64,000 nt of DNA, taken from contig CAWAWM010000002.1 in NCBI GenBank assembly GCA_963785765.1, forward strand, positions 806,001-870,000, written 5' to 3'. Below the pieces are notes generated by a model. It saw nothing but the letters and a program-made list of their open reading frames with translations. It was not told the origin of the DNA and did no database searches. The position numbers and the translations under genes are program-made. Shown here piece after piece: positions 1 through 7,694 of this stretch (positions are counted from its first letter, which is position 1; the number at the start of each line of letters is the position of its first letter). The DNA comes from DATBGO01 sp963785765 (GTDB taxonomy: Bacteria; Actinomycetota; Actinomycetes; Streptosporangiales; Streptosporangiaceae).

Positions 1-206
1 GCGATCAGCCAGGTCATGGTGGCGAGCTTGTGCTGCCCCTCCAGGCGGACCAGGTACGCGCCTGGCTGTGGTGACTCGAAAGCGATCCCGAGATCGCCAA
101 GCGCGGCCTCCAGGGCGGCGGCAGCTGCGGGGGCCGGGCCGGCCGTGGTGCCCGTTCCGGTCAGCTCGCCCGTTGCCGCTGCGGCCGCCTTGTCGCTGCC
201 GCTCAT
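1..206 (-). CDS. YbjN domain-containing protein, N-terminal part, cut by window edge
   Basis: The ATG lies 2 nt after the mshA stop codon on the same strand, so the two are very likely co-transcribed and translationally coupled. About 68 residues are visible before the window ends. A low-complexity Ala/Thr/Gly leader is followed by a stretch that includes LGIAFESPQPGAYLVRLEG and ends TMTWLI, which resembles the start of the YbjN fold (type III secretion chaperone-like). In mycobacteria a YbjN-family gene (Rv0487) sits next to mshA, and this synteny supports the call. The family has no established enzymatic role. The low-complexity start means the first codons are less certain than the domain. 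Confidence 0.7.
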   Translation of the reverse strand, partial: MSGSDKAAAAATGELTGTGTTAGPAPAAAAALEAALGDLGIAFESPQPGAYLVRLEGQHKLATMTWLI

Positions 207-208
207 CG

Positions 209-1481
209 TCAGGCTTCGACCGCCTGAGCCGTCTCGCTCATCGCGGCTGAGTACATCTGCAGCAGCTGGTCGACCGTGGCGCTCCAGCCGAAGCTCGACG
301 CGTGCCTGCGGGCGCCGAGCGACAGCCGGGCCAGCTCGGCCGGGCGGGCGATCAGCTCCCGGAGCACCTGGGCGTAGCTGGCCGGATCGCGCGAGTTCAC
401 CAGCACCCCGGAGACACCGTCCCGGACGGCGGTACGCAGGCCGCCGACCGACGCGGCCACCACGGGCGTGCCGCAGGCCTGCGCCTCGACGGCCACCAGG
501 CCGAAGGATTCGGAATGCGACGGCACCATCACGATGCTAGCGGCCCGGTACCAGTCGGCGAGTTCCGGCTGCGGGCACGGCGGCTCCAGCCTGACCAGCC
601 CGGCGATGCCCAGCTGTGCAGACAGTTCCAGCAGCCCGTCAGGATCGGCCCGGCCCGAGCCGCTCGGGCCGCCGACGAACGCGACCCGCAGCGCCGGCCA
701 GCCCCGGGTCGTCGCGGACCATCATGGCCGCCGCCCGCAGGACCACGTCAGGGGCCTTGAGCGGCTGGACCCGGCCCGCGAACACCAGCACGACCGCGTC
801 GTCTGGGAGGCCGAGCCGCCGCCTGGCCTGCTGCTGCGATCCGGGCTGGAAAACCGACAGATCGACGCCAGGATTGATGGTGCAGACCCGGGCCGGGTCC
901 GCGTCATACAGCCCGATGAGCTGCCTGGCCTCCTCGTCGGTATTGGCGACCAGCCGGTCGGCCATCGCCACGACCTCGGCCTCGCCGCGGATCCTGGCCG
1001 CAGGCTCGGCGGCGTCGCCCGCGGCCAGGGCCGCGTTCTTGACCTTTCCGAGGGTGTGCATGGACTGCACGAGCGGGACGCCCCAGCGTTCCTTGGCTAC
1101 CGCGCCCACCTGGCCCGACAACCAGTAGTGCCCGTGGACCAGGTCGTACCGCCCGGGTGCCGAGGCCGCTTCGGCCCGCAGCACCTCCAGGGTGAAGTGG
1201 CAGAGCTGGCCAGGCAGGTCAGCCTTGTCGAGGTCCTCGAACGGGCCCGCGGCCAGGTGCCGCACCAGCACCCCGGGCGCGAGTTCGGCGACCGGGAGCA
1301 CATGTCTGGATGACGCGCGGGTGAAGATGTCCACTTCCACGCCGCGAGCGGCCAGGCGCTTGGCGACCTCGACGACATAGACGTTCATGCCGCCTGCATC
1401 TCCGGTTCCCGGTTGCTCCAGCGGCGACGTGTGGACACTGACAGTCGCGATCCGCCGGGGAAAGCGTCGCGGCACGGGCAT
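209..1481 (-). CDS. mshA: D-inositol-3-phosphate glycosyltransferase MshA (apparent frameshift)
   Basis: GT-B glycosyltransferase (GT4) that transfers GlcNAc from UDP-GlcNAc to inositol-3-phosphate, the first step of mycothiol synthesis. The N-terminal part has HTSPLEQPGTGDAGGMNVYV, then HGHYWLSGQVG and FAGRVQPLKAPD. The C-terminal part has PSHSESFGLVAVEAQACGTP, the nucleotide-sugar-binding Glu region. The two halves are in different frames: around 690-700 one extra base shifts the reading, and correcting it restores LRVAFVGGPSGSG exactly where the family has GGPSGSG. The corrected length is about 423 residues, normal for MshA. The start is ATG 1481 with GGAGGT only 2 nt upstream; GTG two codons later sits at a better distance. 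The shift is probably a sequence error, because the protein on both sides is intact. Confidence 0.9.
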
Positions 1482-1566
1482 GCACCTCCGACAAAGCAAC
1501 CTCCAGCTGCCGCATCCTGTTCCCGGGCCAGGTGTCGTGGCCGGCCCCACTAGGCTGTCCAACGTG

Positions 1567-2307
1567 ATGAATCTGGTGCTGCTCCGGCACGGGGAAAGTG
1601 CCTGGAACTCTGAGGGCCTGTTCACCGGCTGGGTCGATATCGGCCTGTCGCCCAAAGGCGCCGAGGAGGCCGCCAGCGGAGGCCGCCAGCTCGCCGAGGG
1701 CGGCCTGCGGCCGGACATTGTGCATACTTCCGTGCTGACCAGGGCGATTCAGACTGCCAACATCGCCTTGGAGGCAGCTGACCTGTCGTGGCTGCCGGTG
1801 CGGCGGTCCTGGCGGCTCAACGAACGGCACTATGGCGCGCTGCAGGGCAAGAACAAGGCGGAAACCCGCCAGCAGTACGGAGACGAGCAGTTCATGCTCT
1901 GGCGCCGGTCCTACGACGTCCCGCCGCCCCCGATTCCGGCCGATGATCCGCTCTCGCAGGCGGGTGACCCGCGGTACGCGCTGCTTCCGGCCGAACTGCT
2001 GCCGAGCGCGGAATGCCTGAAGGACGTGGTCGGCCGAATGCTGCCGTTCTGGTACGACGTGATCATCCCAGACCTGGCCGCCGGGCGGACGGTGCTAGTC
2101 GTCGCCCATGGCAACTCGATCCGCGCGCTGGTCAAGCATCTGGACGGGATCGGTGATGCGGAAATCGCCGGGCTCAATATCCCGACCGGCATGCCGCTCA
2201 TCTACGAACTGGACGACAAGTTCCGCCCCCGGGTGCCCGGCGGCCGCTATCTGGACCCCGAAGCCGCCGCCGCGGCGGCGGAGGCCGTGAGCAAGCAGGG
2301 CCGCTGA
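1567..2307 (+). CDS. gpmA: 2,3-bisphosphoglycerate-dependent phosphoglycerate mutase
   Basis: Interconverts 3- and 2-phosphoglycerate in glycolysis and gluconeogenesis. The protein starts MNLVLLRHGESAWN, carrying the RHG motif whose His is transiently phosphorylated. It continues with FTGWVDIGLSPKG, SVLTRAIQTANIALE, RRSWRLNERHYGALQGKNK and, near the C-terminus, VVAHGNSIRALVKHLDGI with the second catalytic His. At 246 residues it matches actinobacterial enzymes. A GTG one codon upstream (1564) is an alternative start. It is divergent from mshA (85 nt gap) and upstream of senX3-regX3, the same neighbourhood as in Mycobacterium (gpm1-senX3-regX3). Confidence 0.95.
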   Translation: MNLVLLRHGESAWNSEGLFTGWVDIGLSPKGAEEAASGGRQLAEGGLRPDIVHTSVLTRAIQTANIALEAADLSWLPVRRSWRLNERHYGALQGKNKAETRQQYGDEQFMLWRRSYDVPPPPIPADDPLSQAGDPRYALLPAELLPSAECLKDVVGRMLPFWYDVIIPDLAAGRTVLVVAHGNSIRALVKHLDGIGDAEIAGLNIPTGMPLIYELDDKFRPRVPGGRYLDPEAAAAAAEAVSKQGR

Positions 2308-2337
2308 GCCAGCCGCCCGCCGAGCCAGCCGCCCGCC
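2306..2337. repeat. 16-bp tandem duplication after gpmA
   Basis: Two exact adjacent copies of GAGCCAGCCGCCCGCC begin inside the gpmA stop codon. It is one of several short tandem duplications in the window placed directly behind a stop codon. Confidence 0.8.
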
Positions 2338-2625
2338 GAGCGTCCCGATCCGGCATAAATCCGGTAAGATCCGCGCGTTCCGCCGTGCCTTTTTCTACCA
2401 GATCAGGCGGTAAGCGCGAGATTTGGCGGGATCACTCCTCAGCTGGCCCGCTGGCGCGTCAGCGCTGACCTAAACCACGACTGACTACTACATGAACATT
2501 GCGCGAATAACCCCACGTCGAAGACGGTCGCCCGATGCACGGGAGCTGACGGGCGCATAACATCAAACCGTGGACATGGGGGTGAATGCGGAGCCCTACA
2601 GCGGGGCACGTCCGCTCTGCTGCAG
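2308..2625. promoter_or_regulatory. gpmA-senX3 intergenic region, 318 bp
   Basis: No open frame with coding character is seen. The central part (about 2440-2580) is less GC-rich than its surroundings, as expected for a promoter of senX3-regX3. On the minus strand at 2469-2497 three 11-bp-spaced elements (GTTCATG, AGTCAGT, GTTTAGG) loosely resemble the direct-repeat units bound by PhoP/RegX3-type regulators. The match is degenerate and only suggestive. Confidence 0.35.
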
Positions 2626-3789
2626 TTGCGCATGCGGCGCTGCTCGCGGAGATGGCGGGAGCCAGCGATCGGCGATGGCGTGAAGAACCGCACCACGACC
2701 CGGGTCCCTGACGAACTAGATACGCCGGCGGCCACCGGGACGCACTCGCCGCCGCAGCGGCTGCCGGCCGGCATCGCCTCCGTCCTGTCGGTCCTCTCCT
2801 CGTCCGCTGTCGTGCTTGACAACGAGGATCGGGTGCTGACGGCGAGTTCGGCCGCGCGCGCGTTCGGGCTCGTCGAGGGCGACAAGCTGGTGGTCGGCGA
2901 ACTGCTCGCGCTGGCCAGGCAGGTACGCCGGGACGGTGAGATCCGCGAAGGCGAAATCGAGGTGTCCACCAGCAGCTTCAACGGCCGGACGACGAGCTTC
3001 AACGTGCGGCTCGCTCCGCTGGGCGCCGCGGTCGGCGGTGGCGGCCTCGTGCTGTTGCTGGCCGAGGACCAGACCGAGAGCCGCCGGGTCGAGGAGGTCC
3101 GCAGGGACTTCGTGGCCAACACCAGCCACGAGCTCAAGACGCCGGTCGGAGCTCTGGCCCTGCTGGCCGAGACGGTGGAGGATGCCGCCGACGATCCTGA
3201 GGCGGTACGCAGGTTCGCCGGGCGGATGCGGCAGGAGGCGGCCAGGCTCACGCATCTGGTGCAGGACCTGATCACCCTGAACCGGATCCAGGCGGCTGAG
3301 CCCATCCCGGACCCGTTCCCGGTGCAGGTCGACGCAGTGGTCGCCGAGGCGCTGGACAGGTGCAGGATGAAGGCCACCGCGCGGGGCATCGAGATCGCGA
3401 TCAACGGGCCGCACGGCGCGATCCTGCTCGGTGATGAGGACCTGCTGATCACGGCGCTGCGCAACCTGCTGGAGAATGCCATCGCCTACAGCCCGGACAA
3501 GACCAGGGTGGTGGTCTCCACCAGCTACGCCGGCAACGATGCCATCGAGATCAGTGTCGCCGACCAGGGCATCGGAATTCCTGAGCGAGACCTTGAGCGG
3601 ATATTCGAGCGCTTCTACCGTGTCGACCCTGCGCGATCACGGGCTACTGGCGGGACCGGCCTCGGACTGGCCATCGTCAAGCACGTCATCGCGGCCCACG
3701 GGGGAAAGGTCACGGTCTGGAGCAAAGAGGGCACGGGCTCCACGTTCACTCTGCGACTGCCATTGCGAGCTTCAGTGCCGCCGATATGA
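2626..3789 (+). CDS. senX3: Sensor histidine kinase SenX3/PhoR type, no membrane segments visible
   Basis: Sensor kinase partner of the next gene, normally controlling phosphate starvation. A PAS-like region (about 50-150) precedes the H-box RRDFVANTSHELKTPVGAL (phosphoacceptor His168). The catalytic domain has LRNLLENAIAYSP (N-box), VADQGIGIP (G1), ERFYR (F-box) and GGTGLGLAIVKH (G2). It ends in a TGA just before regX3. SenX3 of mycobacteria begins with two transmembrane helices; here nothing hydrophobic lies between the first possible start and the PAS region, and upstream frames are not hydrophobic either. The start is uncertain: TTG 2626, ATG 2632 or GTG 2680. A soluble kinase is the literal reading. 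Confidence 0.88.
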   Translation: MRMRRCSRRWREPAIGDGVKNRTTTRVPDELDTPAATGTHSPPQRLPAGIASVLSVLSSSAVVLDNEDRVLTASSAARAFGLVEGDKLVVGELLALARQVRRDGEIREGEIEVSTSSFNGRTTSFNVRLAPLGAAVGGGGLVLLLAEDQTESRRVEEVRRDFVANTSHELKTPVGALALLAETVEDAADDPEAVRRFAGRMRQEAARLTHLVQDLITLNRIQAAEPIPDPFPVQVDAVVAEALDRCRMKATARGIEIAINGPHGAILLGDEDLLITALRNLLENAIAYSPDKTRVVVSTSYAGNDAIEISVADQGIGIPERDLERIFERFYRVDPARSRATGGTGLGLAIVKHVIAAHGGKVTVWSKEGTGSTFTLRLPLRASVPPI

Positions 3790-3825
3790 GCGGCCCCACA
3801 ATACCGGCGATTACGCGACCTGCCA

Positions 3826-3831
3826 GGGAGG
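3826..3831 (+). promoter_or_regulatory. Ribosome binding site deciding the regX3 start
   Basis: GGGAGG lies 8 nt before the GTG at 3840 and inside the upstream extension of the same frame. It argues for the shorter protein. Confidence 0.75.
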
Positions 3832-3839
3832 CAGTCAAA

Positions 3840-4526
3840 GTGACCCGAGTGCTCGTTGTCGAAGATGAAGAGTCCTTCAGCGATGCAATCTCCTACATGC
3901 TCCGCAAAGAGGGTTTCGAGGTAGCGGTCTGCCCGACGGGCCCGGACGCCATCGATACCTTCGACCGCAGCGGAGCTGACCTCGTGCTGCTCGACCTGAT
4001 GCTGCCCGGGCTGCCCGGCAGCGAGGTATGCCGGTCCCTTCGCGAGCGGTCGAACGTCCCGGTGATCATGCTGACCGCCAAGGACAGCGAGATCGACAAG
4101 GTCGTGGGCCTCGAGCTCGGCGCAGATGACTACGTGACCAAGCCCTTTTCCTCGCGCGAACTCGTCGCCAGGATGCGTGCCGTGCTCAGGCGCCGGGGCG
4201 AGTCAGACGAGCCGGTCGCTGCGGTCATGGAGTCCGGGCCGGTCCGGATGGACGTGGACCGGCACGTCGTCACGGTCCGCGGTGAGCAGGTCCAGTTGCC
4301 GCTCAAGGAATTCGAGCTGCTGGAAGTACTGCTGCGTAACGCGGGCCGGGTGCTGACCCGGATGCAGCTCATCGACAGAGTGTGGGGTTCCGACTATGTC
4401 GGGGACACCAAGACTCTGGACGTGCACGTCAAGCGGCTGCGCGCGAAGGTCGAATTCGACCCGGCCAATCCGGTGCATATCGTCACCGTGCGCGGGCTTG
4501 GCTACAAGTTCGAGCCGGCCGGCTGA
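3840..4526 (+). CDS. regX3: OmpR/PhoB-family response regulator RegX3
   Basis: Winged-helix response regulator, predicted partner of the preceding kinase. The receiver domain has VVEDEES (acidic pocket), phosphoacceptor Asp52 in LVLLDLMLPGLPG, Thr in VIMLTAKDSE and Lys in DYVTKPFSSRELVAR. The C-terminal DNA-binding domain ends IVTVRGLGYKFEPA. The GTG at 3840 is chosen because GGGAGG at 3826-3831 lies 8 nt upstream and the resulting 228 residues match RegX3. A longer reading from ATG 3786, overlapping the senX3 stop, would add 18 residues with no family counterpart. In relatives this regulator controls phosphate uptake genes; no phosphate transporter lies in this window. Confidence 0.95.
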   Translation: MTRVLVVEDEESFSDAISYMLRKEGFEVAVCPTGPDAIDTFDRSGADLVLLDLMLPGLPGSEVCRSLRERSNVPVIMLTAKDSEIDKVVGLELGADDYVTKPFSSRELVARMRAVLRRRGESDEPVAAVMESGPVRMDVDRHVVTVRGEQVQLPLKEFELLEVLLRNAGRVLTRMQLIDRVWGSDYVGDTKTLDVHVKRLRAKVEFDPANPVHIVTVRGLGYKFEPAG

Positions 4527-4531
4527 GCCAG

Positions 4532-4570
4532 TCAGGACATTCCCGCTCAGGACGTTCCCGCTCAGGAGGT
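4532..4570. repeat. 15-bp tandem repeat between regX3 and the lipoprotein gene
   Basis: TCAGGACRTTCCCGC occurs twice in tandem (4532-4546 and 4547-4561), followed by a partial third copy. It lies in the convergent 3' region of regX3 and the lipoprotein gene and overlaps the end of the latter. Confidence 0.7.
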
Positions 4571-5185
4571 TGCGGTCGGCGACGGGCTGGGCGTGGGGGT
4601 ACCGGCCGGTGTCGGGCTGGGCTTGGCCTGATGCTTGTGCTTCGTGGCAGTCGGTGATGGGCTCGGGGCGGGCAGGAACGTCGCGTAGTACTGGGCTCTG
4701 GGGATGACCGGGACGAGCAAGGTCACGCTACCGGCGTCCTGGAAGGTCATGATCACGCGAACGTAGGCTGAGCCGGACAGCGGACGGGTCAGGTTGTTCA
4801 GGATCACCTTGGGGGCCGGGCCGGTCAGGAAGACCCCTTGATTGGTGGCGAGGTTGACGCTGCCGCCTGGCAGCGTGACCGACGTTGCCGAGCCGGGCGC
4901 CGAGACCCTGAGCAGCCGGTCCGGCGTTCCGCTGTTGACGACCGCGAAGAACATGCCAGCCGACTGGCCCGCGTCGAGCTGGCCGGTAACCGGGGCGCCG
5001 AGGACGAAGACATTCCTGATGGCGATCTCGCCCACCTGGGTGCCGGCGCCTTCGGTGGGCTGGTGCCATTGAGTTGTCGGCGCGTTGTTCCCCACCTCGC
5101 ACCCGGCGAGCACCGGGATCAATGCTGCGATCACGAGGACGACCAGGCGGCGCGGCCTGCTCGCCCGGTGGCTGCTCCAGATCAC
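4562..5185 (-). CDS. Putative lipoprotein, PCu(A)C copper-chaperone-like
   Basis: The GTG at 5185 follows GAGGAG at a 6-nt distance. The first residues form a lipoprotein signal: basic residues, a hydrophobic stretch LVVLVIAALIPVLAGC and a lipobox Cys. The body contains IRNVFVLGAPVTGQLDAG, FFAVVNSGTPDRLLRV and a late VRVIMTFQDAGSVTLLVPV. This order resembles the DUF461/PCu(A)C beta-sandwich fold that delivers copper to cytochrome oxidase, but the typical Met/His copper ligands are not obvious. The C-terminal 40 residues are a Pro/Ser/Thr-rich tail (SPSPTATKHKHQAKPSPTP). Most likely an extracellular membrane-anchored protein. Convergent with regX3. Confidence 0.75.
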   Translation of the reverse strand: MIWSSHRASRPRRLVVLVIAALIPVLAGCEVGNNAPTTQWHQPTEGAGTQVGEIAIRNVFVLGAPVTGQLDAGQSAGMFFAVVNSGTPDRLLRVSAPGSATSVTLPGGSVNLATNQGVFLTGPAPKVILNNLTRPLSGSAYVRVIMTFQDAGSVTLLVPVIPRAQYYATFLPAPSPSPTATKHKHQAKPSPTPAGTPTPSPSPTATS

Positions 5186-5285
5186 GGTGCTCTCCTCGTC
5201 TTCGTAATGTGAAGCACTTGGAACGCCGCACAGCGTAGCCGTCATGATGGTCTGCGCGAGCGCCGGCCCGCCAGGTACGCGCTGG

Positions 5286-6169
5286 CTAGGACCCGGCGAG
5301 ATGACCTGCGGGCAGCAGCATGAACTTGTTGGTCAGTGCCAGTCCGGGCCGTAGGGCCGCCTCGACGCCTGCCACCGCGCCGTCGGCGCGCACCAGGATC
5401 GCAGTGAGCCCCGACGGCTTGTAGGTGGCGCCGAGTACGTTGCGGGCGTCCGTCGCCACCCGCGCGGGATGCTGCCCGGCCTGCGCGGCGAGCCGCCTGA
5501 GCTGTCCGATGGCGCCGCCGGTTCCGACGAAATACAGCGCCACGCGTGCCTTCGTGGCCTGCTTGACCAGCTGCCGTAGCGCTGTTGCACATTGACAGCC
5601 CGCCGGGATCAGGGCCAGCACAGCGGGCGGGAGTGAGCGTAGCGGCGCGGGCCGCCCGCGATGAGGAGTGTCTTGTCCGGCAGTGGCGCGCCGACCTGCC
5701 CGATGGCCGGAGTTGGCACCGGCGAAGCAGTGCCCGCCGACGGGCCAGCGGCCGTGCTGGCCCCAGCGTGGCCGGCCGACGACTGGCCGGCTGACGACTG
5801 GCCGGCTGCCTGCTGCCCAGCAGTGCTGCCGCCCGCTGAGCCGCGGGCCGCAGCCTTCCCCGTCGTGGCGGCCTTGGCAGCGGTTCGACCGGGCAAGCGG
5901 GGCATGTCGGCCTGGCCCGCGGAGAAGAGAGTCAGCAGCGTGCCGGAGATCAGCGCCAGCACGAGGCAGCCCGCCAGCAAGGGCAGTACCATGCCGTCGC
6001 GTGTCAGTGGTCCGTGCAGCCTGCGGGCGCGCATCCGCCGCCGCTGCGCGCGCAGCTCGCGGTGATACGCCTGCACATCACGATCGAGTTCCCGCGCGTC
6101 ATCGGGAATCTCGATGTCGACCGGAGGCAGACCGAAGTCGTCCCGTTCCGGATCGCCGCCTAGGTTCAC
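5286..6169 (-). CDS. Membrane-anchored thioredoxin-like protein (apparent frameshift)
   Basis: Residues 1-60 are charged and cytoplasmic. One transmembrane helix follows (VLPLLAGCLVLALISGTLLTLF), then an Ala/Ser/Gly-rich linker containing duplicated AGQSS units, then PIGxVGAPLPD-like sequence (AIGQVGAPLPDKTLLIAGG). Reading then stops in that frame, while another frame supplies PLRSLPPAVLALIPAGCQC and a redoxin-like domain (YFVGTGGAIGQL, NVLGATYKPSGLTAILV). A frame change near 5640-5650 (two extra or one missing base) reunites them into about 293 residues. The CxC at the start of the domain resembles a reduced redox motif but is not a classical CxxC. Function unknown; probably an extracytoplasmic redox-fold protein. 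Divergent from carD. Confidence 0.65.
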
Positions 6170-6550
6170 CCGCGCCCCTCTCCGGCATGAGCGGCAACGT
6201 CCCTTTCAGTATGAGCCTCCGGCCGACCAGCCGTGACAGCGCGGGGACCCCTAGCCGATACACAAGCGAAAAAGCGGGATTTCACGGGCGGTGCAGGCGT
6301 TTTGCCAGCCGGACTCCGCGGCTGCTGCGGACCCGCTGTGAACCGCTGTTGGCCGCCCTAAGCTGCGGCTTCGCCCGGCGCCATGAGGGCCGCCCCGCCC
6401 GGCGGCGCTGGCCTCCGGCGGCCGCGGTCAGGCCCGCAGCAATCCGAGGATCTTGTATTGCGCCATTGACCTGCATGTTTGCTGTCAAGGACGGCTAATC
6501 GCCCAAGTTCGGCGTGGTAACATAGCTTCAGCGGAAGGGGTACTTGCCAC
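6170..6550. promoter_or_regulatory. Upstream region of carD, 381 bp
   Basis: No coding frame is convincing on either strand. The region separates two divergent genes and must hold the carD promoter. A TAACAT hexamer about 30 bp before the start is a possible -10 element, and TTGACC about 85 bp before the start a possible -35 of another promoter. AAGGGG lies just before the carD ATG as a ribosome binding site. The first 250 bp are GC-rich and show nothing distinctive. Confidence 0.35.
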
Positions 6551-7033
6551 ATGTCTTTCAAGGTCGGCGACACAGTCGTCTACCCCCACCATGGGGCTGC
6601 TCGGATCGAAGAGATCGAGACCCGTTCGATCAAAGGTGAGGATAGAACCTACCTCGTGCTGAAGGTCGACAAGGGCGACCTGACGGTGCGCGTCCCCGCA
6701 GATAACGCCGAGCTTGTCGGCGTTAGGGACGTGGTCGGGCAGGAAGGGCTGGAGCGGGTTTTCGAGGTGCTGCGGGCCCCGTACACCGAGGAGCCGACCA
6801 ACTGGTCCCGGCGGTACAAGGCCAACCTGGAAAAGCTGGCCTCAGGCGACGTGAACAAGGTGGCCGAGGTCGTGCGCGACCTATGGCGCCGGGATAAGGA
6901 ACGCGGCCTTTCCGCTGGTGAGAAGCGCATGCTGGCCAAGGCCAGACAGATCTTGGTGAGCGAGCTCGCGCTGGCTGAGAAGACCAACGAGGACAAGGCT
7001 GAGGCCCTGCTCGACGAGATTCTCGGTTCCTGA
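6551..7033 (+). CDS. carD: CarD family RNA polymerase-binding transcription regulator
   Basis: CarD binds the RNA polymerase beta subunit and stabilises open complexes, strongly affecting rRNA promoters. The N-terminal polymerase-interaction domain is evident (MSFKVGDTVVYPHHGAARI, TYLVLKVDKGDLTVRVP). It is followed by the helical C-terminal DNA-binding domain with NWSRRYKANLEKL, EVVRDLWRRDKERGLS and the terminal EALLDEIL. The length of 160 residues is typical. It heads the conserved carD-ispF-cysS-rlmB block. Confidence 0.97.
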   Translation: MSFKVGDTVVYPHHGAARIEEIETRSIKGEDRTYLVLKVDKGDLTVRVPADNAELVGVRDVVGQEGLERVFEVLRAPYTEEPTNWSRRYKANLEKLASGDVNKVAEVVRDLWRRDKERGLSAGEKRMLAKARQILVSELALAEKTNEDKAEALLDEILGS

Positions 7034-7129
7034 CCCAGGCGCCGACCAGGTCGGTGACCGCCCCGGTCCGCCCGTGCTGGATTCTGGCGATTCCAGCGCC
7101 GTGGCCAGCGTTTCTGATTCCCTGGGATC

Positions 7130-7624
7130 ATGACGCCTAGGGTTTTGCCGCGGGTTGGGGTCGGCACCGACGTCCATCCATTCGGAACAGGCCGGCCGCT
7201 GTATCTGGCTGGCCTGCTCTGGCCGGGCGAACCGGGTCTGATGGGCCATTCAGACGGAGACGTCGCCGCGCATGCCATCTGTGATGCGCTGCTCTCGGCG
7301 GCTGGACTCGGCGATCTCGGAGCGCACTTCGGCACGTCCTTGCCGCAGTGGGCGGGCGCCGCCGGCGCCAAGCTGCTCGCTGAGACGGCCCGGCTGGTGG
7401 CCAGCGCTGGATTCGCGGTCGGAAACGTCGCCGTCCAGGTCATCGGGAACCGGCCCAGAATCTCCGGACGTCGCGAAGAGGCACAGACAGTCCTGTCGGC
7501 GGTGCTCAACGACGCGCCGGTGAGCATCTCCGGGACCACCACGGACGGGCTGGGCCTGACCGGGCGCGGCGAGGGCATCGCGGCGATCGCCACCGCCTTG
7601 GTGATTCCTGACGCTGGTTCGTAG
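7130..7624 (+). CDS. ispF: 2-C-methyl-D-erythritol 2,4-cyclodiphosphate synthase
   Basis: Fifth step of the non-mevalonate (MEP) isoprenoid pathway, releasing CMP to form the cyclic diphosphate. Metal-binding Asp and His are in GVGTDVHPFG, the third ligand in MGHSDGDVAAHAICDALL; HFGTSLPQWAGA and ISGTTTDGLGLTGRGEG complete the fold. At 164 residues it is full length. In many actinomycetes ispD lies between carD and ispF or is fused to ispF; here only about 96 bp separate carD from ispF, so ispD must be elsewhere. In the upstream gap, GCTGGA/TCCAGC arms around 7076-7098 may form a weak hairpin. Confidence 0.96.
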   Translation: MTPRVLPRVGVGTDVHPFGTGRPLYLAGLLWPGEPGLMGHSDGDVAAHAICDALLSAAGLGDLGAHFGTSLPQWAGAAGAKLLAETARLVASAGFAVGNVAVQVIGNRPRISGRREEAQTVLSAVLNDAPVSISGTTTDGLGLTGRGEGIAAIATALVIPDAGS

Positions 7625-7640
7625 CCTTATCGAATCCAGT

Positions 7641-7686
7641 TGCCCGTCGGGCACAGGCTCGTCGGGCACCGGAGCCGGATGCTCCG
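7641..7686. terminator. Paired hairpins between convergent ispF and the repeat-rich gene
   Basis: TGCCC-GTC-GGGCA (7641-7653) and CGGAGC-CGGAT-GCTCCG (7670-7686) lie between two converging genes. There is no U-run, as is common for actinobacterial terminators, so the function is inferred from position. Confidence 0.4.
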
Positions 7687-7694
7687 CCGGGGCG

